From positions 1-9,286 of the forward strand of contig JAENVT010000007.1 of the NCBI GenBank assembly GCA_016650435.1: a stretch of 9,286 nucleotides of DNA, given 5' to 3'. Each line of letters opens with the position of its first letter. Position 1 is the stretch's first letter. Below the pieces are notes generated by a model. The model was not told the origin of the DNA, made no database searches, and saw only the letters and a program-made list of their open reading frames with translations. This document shows positions 6,474-9,286 of this stretch, piece by piece. The translations under genes and the position numbers were made by a program. This stretch comes from Ilumatobacteraceae bacterium (lineage in GTDB: Bacteria; Actinomycetota; Acidimicrobiia; Acidimicrobiales; Ilumatobacteraceae).

Positions 6474-7751
6474 TCAGCGCGCGGTTGCCATCGTGCCGTC
6501 GATGACGGGCACGGTCGTTTCGTCTCTGACCCTGATGGCTCGCATGCCGTAGAGGGCAGCGACAATTGCCGAGACACCGCCGATCGCCACACCGGTGCGC
6601 GGTCCGAAGTGTTGCGAGACGTAGCCGAGAATCGGGCCGCCGATCGGCGTGCTGCCGAGGAAGACCATCGCCTGCAGTGCGAGCACCCGACCGCGCATCG
6701 ACGGATCGGAGCGCAGTTGCACGATCGCCGTCGACGTCGTCATGAAGGCGATGCTGGAGAAGCCGACGAGGATTCCTATTGGATAGGTGAAGGGCACGTT
6801 GGGAGTGAGGGCCAGCAACAGCATCGAGGCGCCGAAGCCATACGCGGCCCACACGATGTGGCGAACGTTGACCGACGATCGCCGCGCCGACATCAGTGCA
6901 CCCGCCAACGAGCCAATGCTGATCACGCTGTAGACCAGAGTGAACGTTCGGTCGTTGCCGTGCAGAGTGCGCTTGACCAGCAGCGGCATGACGGTTTGGA
7001 AGTTGAACGCAAACGTTCCGATGATCGCCATCATCACCATCGGCACGAAGAGCTCAGGCATGGTGCGCACGTATCGCCAACCCTCGCGGACCTGACCCTT
7101 GCCTCGGGGGGTTACCGCGTGCGGTCGGTTGTCGCGAGTTCGCATCAGGAACAGACCGAGGATCACGGCCAGGTAGGAGAAGCCGTCGGCTGCAAAGGTC
7201 CATCCATATCCGACGGTCGTGATCAGTAGACCAGCCAACGCCGGCCCGACAACCCGCGAGCCCGTCATCAACGCGCTGTTCAAACTGACCGCGTTCTGAA
7301 CGTTGGCCTCTGGGACCATCTCGACCACGTACGCGCGGCGGGCAGGGTTGTCGAACGCGGTGGCGATGCCTCCGAGCACAGCGACGACGTAGATCGCGGC
7401 GACGGACGGATGATGCATGAACGCGATGAAGGCGAGCGCGAACGACTGCATCATCGCGAAGGTCTGCACGATCATCAGCAACTTGCGCTTGTCGCTGCGA
7501 TCGGCGACAAGACCCGACCATGCACCAAGCACCAGCACAGGCCCGAACTGGCAGGCAGCCAACAGGCCGAGCGCGAAGCCGCTGTCGGTGAGCTTCAGCA
7601 CCAGCAGCGCTTGGGCGATGAGGGTGAGCCAGTTGCCGATCTGCGAGATCAACTGGCCGCTGAAGAACAGCCGGAAGTTGCGCACCCGCAGTGACTCGAA
7701 TGTATTGACTCGGGGCGGAGATTCGTCGAACGTCATCGGTGCGGCCGCCAT
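6474..7751 (-). CDS. MFS transporter (EntS/MFS_3-like, 12 membrane segments)
   Basis: This 425-residue inner-membrane permease is predicted to move a small molecule using the proton gradient, probably outward. A short polar N-terminus leads into the first helix (about 27-50). The loop between helices 2 and 3 holds the MFS motif A (GLVADRSDKRK, 80-90), and DNPARRAYVVEMVP (134-147) is characteristic of the MFS_3 group that includes the enterobactin exporter EntS. Hydrophobic segments continue to about residue 405. The start at 7751 is supported by GAGGAGG 7 nt upstream, inside the end of marR; an alternative ATG five codons later would also fit. Its ATG overlaps the marR stop by one base, so the two form an operon. 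It ends 7 bp from the end of the PLP gene on the opposite strand, leaving no room for a separate terminator. The substrate is unknown. Confidence 0.92.
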   Translation of the reverse strand: MAAAPMTFDESPPRVNTFESLRVRNFRLFFSGQLISQIGNWLTLIAQALLVLKLTDSGFALGLLAACQFGPVLVLGAWSGLVADRSDKRKLLMIVQTFAMMQSFALAFIAFMHHPSVAAIYVVAVLGGIATAFDNPARRAYVVEMVPEANVQNAVSLNSALMTGSRVVGPALAGLLITTVGYGWTFAADGFSYLAVILGLFLMRTRDNRPHAVTPRGKGQVREGWRYVRTMPELFVPMVMMAIIGTFAFNFQTVMPLLVKRTLHGNDRTFTLVYSVISIGSLAGALMSARRSSVNVRHIVWAAYGFGASMLLLALTPNVPFTYPIGILVGFSSIAFMTTSTAIVQLRSDPSMRGRVLALQAMVFLGSTPIGGPILGYVSQHFGPRTGVAIGGVSAIVAALYGMRAIRVRDETTVPVIDGTMATAR

Positions 7752-8215
7752 CAGCTGGCCTCCTCGGCGACTTCGACGAGTTTGGCCAGGACGTCGGCTG
7801 CGTCGGCTAACCGCTGTCGTTCATCGTCCGTCAGCGAGTTGAGCTGGAACGCCAGCCACGACGTACGCCGGTTGCGCACCTCGTCGAGCTGGTCGACACC
7901 GGCCGGCGTGATGCGGATGCGAGTGACCCGGCGATCGTTTGTGCCTGTTTCGCGGGTGACCAGACCGAGGTTCTCCAGCTTTCCAACGACCGCCGTGATC
8001 GTCGGCGGCGCCACCTGTTCGATGGCGGCGAGCTCGCCGTGGGTGGGACCACCGTGCTTGTTGATCGACCCGAGGGCGGCGGTCATGGTGGGCCCGAGGC
8101 CGGTGTGGTCCTGCTGGCGAAGACGACGTGCCAGACGCGTGATGGTCGGACGCAGCACGTTGGCCAGTTCGAGGGAGGTCGAATTGCGACGTGTCGTCTT
8201 CTGCATCGAGGGCAT
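7751..8215 (-). CDS. MarR-family transcriptional regulator
   Basis: This 154-residue winged-helix regulator, usually a dimeric repressor, probably controls itself and the overlapping MFS gene. Counting from the ATG at 8215, helices flank a central winged helix at about 57-105. The recognition helix lies near 70-82 (PPTITAVVGKLENLG), and the wing has Asp94-Arg95-Arg96 followed by RITPAG (101-106), the standard MarR signature. The C-terminal helices (about 112-150) are the dimerisation part. The frame is open upstream to an ATG at 8278, but that would put the palindromic operator and the -10 box inside the coding region, so 8215 (or ATG 8206, three codons shorter) is preferred. No ribosome site precedes 8215, which suits a leaderless transcript. 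The ligand is unknown; by context it would be the MFS substrate. Confidence 0.9.
   Translation of the reverse strand: MPSMQKTTRRNSTSLELANVLRPTITRLARRLRQQDHTGLGPTMTAALGSINKHGGPTHGELAAIEQVAPPTITAVVGKLENLGLVTRETGTNDRRVTRIRITPAGVDQLDEVRNRRTSWLAFQLNSLTDDERQRLADAADVLAKLVEVAEEAS
7759..7765 (-). promoter_or_regulatory. Shine-Dalgarno of the MFS gene, inside marR
   Basis: GAGGAGG on the minus strand encodes the Glu-Glu near the marR C-terminus and lies 7 nt before the MFS ATG. A strong site in this place supports coordinated translation of regulator and transporter and decides the MFS start. Confidence 0.7.
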
Positions 8216-8222
8216 GCAGGAC

Positions 8223-8228
8223 AGTGTA
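8223..8228 (-). promoter_or_regulatory. -10 box (TACACT) of the marR-MFS operon
   Basis: TACACT on the minus strand ends 7 nt before the marR ATG at 8215, which would give a leaderless mRNA. A weak -35 candidate TTCGAC (8247-8252) lies 18 bp upstream, inside the palindrome. Confidence 0.45.
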
Positions 8229-8234
8229 CCGACT

Positions 8235-8257
8235 ATTAGTTCGTTCGTCGAACTAAT
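8235..8257. promoter_or_regulatory. Perfect inverted repeat, likely MarR operator
   Basis: The arms ATTAGTTCG and CGAACTAAT are exact reverse complements with a 5-bp spacer TTCGT, 23 bp in all. The repeat lies 20-42 bp upstream of the marR ATG, overlapping the expected -35 and spacer region, the classic place for an autorepressor site. It is AT-rich for this window. The remainder of the 177-bp divergent gap (8216-8392) shows only the two -10 boxes and a second CGGATCCG palindrome at 8327-8334. The Gfo/Idh gene starts 136 bp from the repeat, so joint control is possible but less likely. Confidence 0.7.
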
Positions 8258-8378
8258 TGATTCACGCCCATCAAACATCGCAACGTCGGCGGGTCAGGAA
8301 GCCGTCGAGCAGCGCGATGGCGCTATCGGATCCGTCCTCGTTGCGGATCGTCAACTGGCCCGTCAAGGCGCGCGTCGA

Positions 8379-8384
8379 TAGGGT
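8379..8384 (+). promoter_or_regulatory. -10 box (TAGGGT) of the Gfo/Idh gene
   Basis: The hexamer is identical to the box before the SDR gene and ends 8 nt before the ATG at 8393. The start codon has no upstream Shine-Dalgarno site, which again suggests a leaderless or nearly leaderless mRNA. No clear -35 is visible. Confidence 0.45.
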
Positions 8385-8392
8385 GCGAGCCG

Positions 8393-9286
8393 ATGAGAGT
8401 GGCAATCGTCGGAGCCGGCGGGATGGGGTCGTTTCACGCTCGATCGTTGGCCACCATGCCCGATGTCGAGATCGTCGCAGTCGCAGATGTACGCGAGGCC
8501 GCAGCGCGCTCACTCAGCGACGCGGTCGGCGGAAAGCCCACGACCGATGCACTCGGTGTTGCCGCAATGCCAGACCTCGACGGTCTGGTCATCGCCTCGC
8601 CCGAGGACAGCCACGAAGCGCTGGCGATGGCTGCGTTCGAGCAGGGCACAATGGTGTTGTGCGAGAAGCCACTCGCCGTCGGCGTCGACGCGTGCCAGCG
8701 GATTGTCGATTCCGAAGTCGCGATGGGTCACCGCTTGCTTCAACTGGGTTTGATGCGCGTCTACGACCCGGCCCACGTGCAGTTGGCGGCAGAGGTCGCC
8801 GAACTGGGCGAGTTGCATCACATCCGCTGTGTACACCGCAACGTGCACGAAGTGCGGCGCTCAGCCCAACTCATCCTCAACCAGTCTCTGGTGCACGACA
8901 TCCATTCCCTGCGCTGGCTTGCCGGTCGCCAGATCGTGCGCGTCACGACCCTCGTCACTCCGAATCCCGACCACGTCGACCACTTGCTGGTGACGGCAGA
9001 GTTCGACGGTGGCGGTCATGCGACCGTCGAGTTCAGCGAACACAGCTTCGCCTACGAAGTCAGCGTCGAAGTCGAAGGCGAACACGGCGGTGCGGTGATC
9101 GCTCCGGTGATGCGCACGACCGTACGACGCGATGGCGCTTCTGGCGTCAACATCGGAACCGATTGGTTCGCGCGGTTCGCGGAGGCCTATCGGATCGAGG
9201 ATGCCGTGTGGCTGCAGTCGGTTGTGGCCGGAACAACAGTCGGACCGTCGGCATGGGACGGCTTGGTCGCCGAGCGAGTTGTCGAA
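8393..9286 (+). CDS. Gfo/Idh/MocA family oxidoreductase (C-terminus outside window)
   Basis: This NAD(P)-dependent dehydrogenase belongs to the family that includes inositol 2-dehydrogenase and glucose-fructose oxidoreductase; 298 codons are visible and the last 30-50 are probably missing. Residues 1-120 form the Rossmann domain, with GAGGMG at 7-12 and the family motif EKP at 91-93, where Lys92 is the usual catalytic lysine. The C-terminal alpha/beta substrate domain follows, with LVHDIHSLRWL at 166-176. Many relatives have an Asp where His171 stands here (H-x-I-D), so the catalytic acid/base arrangement may differ. The substrate is usually a sugar or cyclitol, but family members also act on other alcohols. 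It is divergent from marR, and could serve the same pathway as the SDR operon. The start at 8393 is the first ATG before the glycine motif. Confidence 0.9.
   Translation, partial: MRVAIVGAGGMGSFHARSLATMPDVEIVAVADVREAAARSLSDAVGGKPTTDALGVAAMPDLDGLVIASPEDSHEALAMAAFEQGTMVLCEKPLAVGVDACQRIVDSEVAMGHRLLQLGLMRVYDPAHVQLAAEVAELGELHHIRCVHRNVHEVRRSAQLILNQSLVHDIHSLRWLAGRQIVRVTTLVTPNPDHVDHLLVTAEFDGGGHATVEFSEHSFAYEVSVEVEGEHGGAVIAPVMRTTVRRDGASGVNIGTDWFARFAEAYRIEDAVWLQSVVAGTTVGPSAWDGLVAERVVE

Noticed and set aside
6609..7694. Plus-strand open frames rich in Arg, His and Glu
   Set aside because: They lie antisense to the MFS transporter, which has continuous membrane segments and MFS motifs on the minus strand.
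8216..8278. Longer marR reading frame starting at ATG 8278
   Set aside because: It would place the palindromic operator and the -10 box inside the coding sequence, and the extra 21 residues do not look like MarR N-termini.

Overview
The window is GC-rich and reads like a high-GC actinobacterium. Genes are tightly packed, two gene pairs overlap by one base in TGATG junctions, and three genes appear to start directly downstream of a TANNNT-type -10 box with no Shine-Dalgarno site. The protein families (cyclase/ATPase/TPR regulators, short-chain dehydrogenases, PhyH dioxygenases, Gfo/Idh/MocA oxidoreductases) and the style would suit an Acidimicrobiia-type genome (Ilumatobacter-like). That taxonomic guess is inference only. 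There is no rRNA, tRNA, CRISPR array, IS element or phage gene.

Layout. Positions 1-2315 (minus) hold the N-terminal 771 codons of a large regulator that continues past the left edge: class III nucleotide cyclase domain, then a STAND/NB-ARC-like ATPase, then a helical TPR-like region. No open frame beginning and ending inside the window reports this gene, because its stop lies outside; it was found by translating through to the edge. Next, 2460-3398 (minus) is a DoxX-like membrane protein. From a 267-bp divergent gap, a plus-strand run of three genes follows: an SDR oxidoreductase (3666-4466), an EctD-like PhyH-family Fe(II)/2-oxoglutarate dioxygenase (4470-5288) and an alanine-racemase-fold PLP protein (5288-6466). 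The last two overlap by one base. Seven bases later the convergent pair marR-MFS transporter (7751-8215 and 6474-7751, minus) ends. A perfect 9-bp-arm inverted repeat in front of marR is the likely operator. Divergent from marR, a Gfo/Idh/MocA dehydrogenase (8393 onward, plus) runs off the right edge with 298 codons visible.

How the genes may work together. SDR, dioxygenase and PLP protein look like one transcription unit acting on one small molecule: hydroxylation by the dioxygenase, alcohol/ketone interconversion by the SDR, and a PLP-dependent step on an amino group. The MarR/MFS pair would then export or import a related compound, and the Gfo/Idh enzyme could supply a further redox step. 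The substrate cannot be read from the sequence. The most unusual item is the alanine-racemase-like protein. It keeps the PLP-anchoring half of the active site, but by eye it lacks the catalytic tyrosine, the pyridine-contacting arginine and other substrate-side residues of true alanine racemases, so a function other than D-alanine supply is likely.
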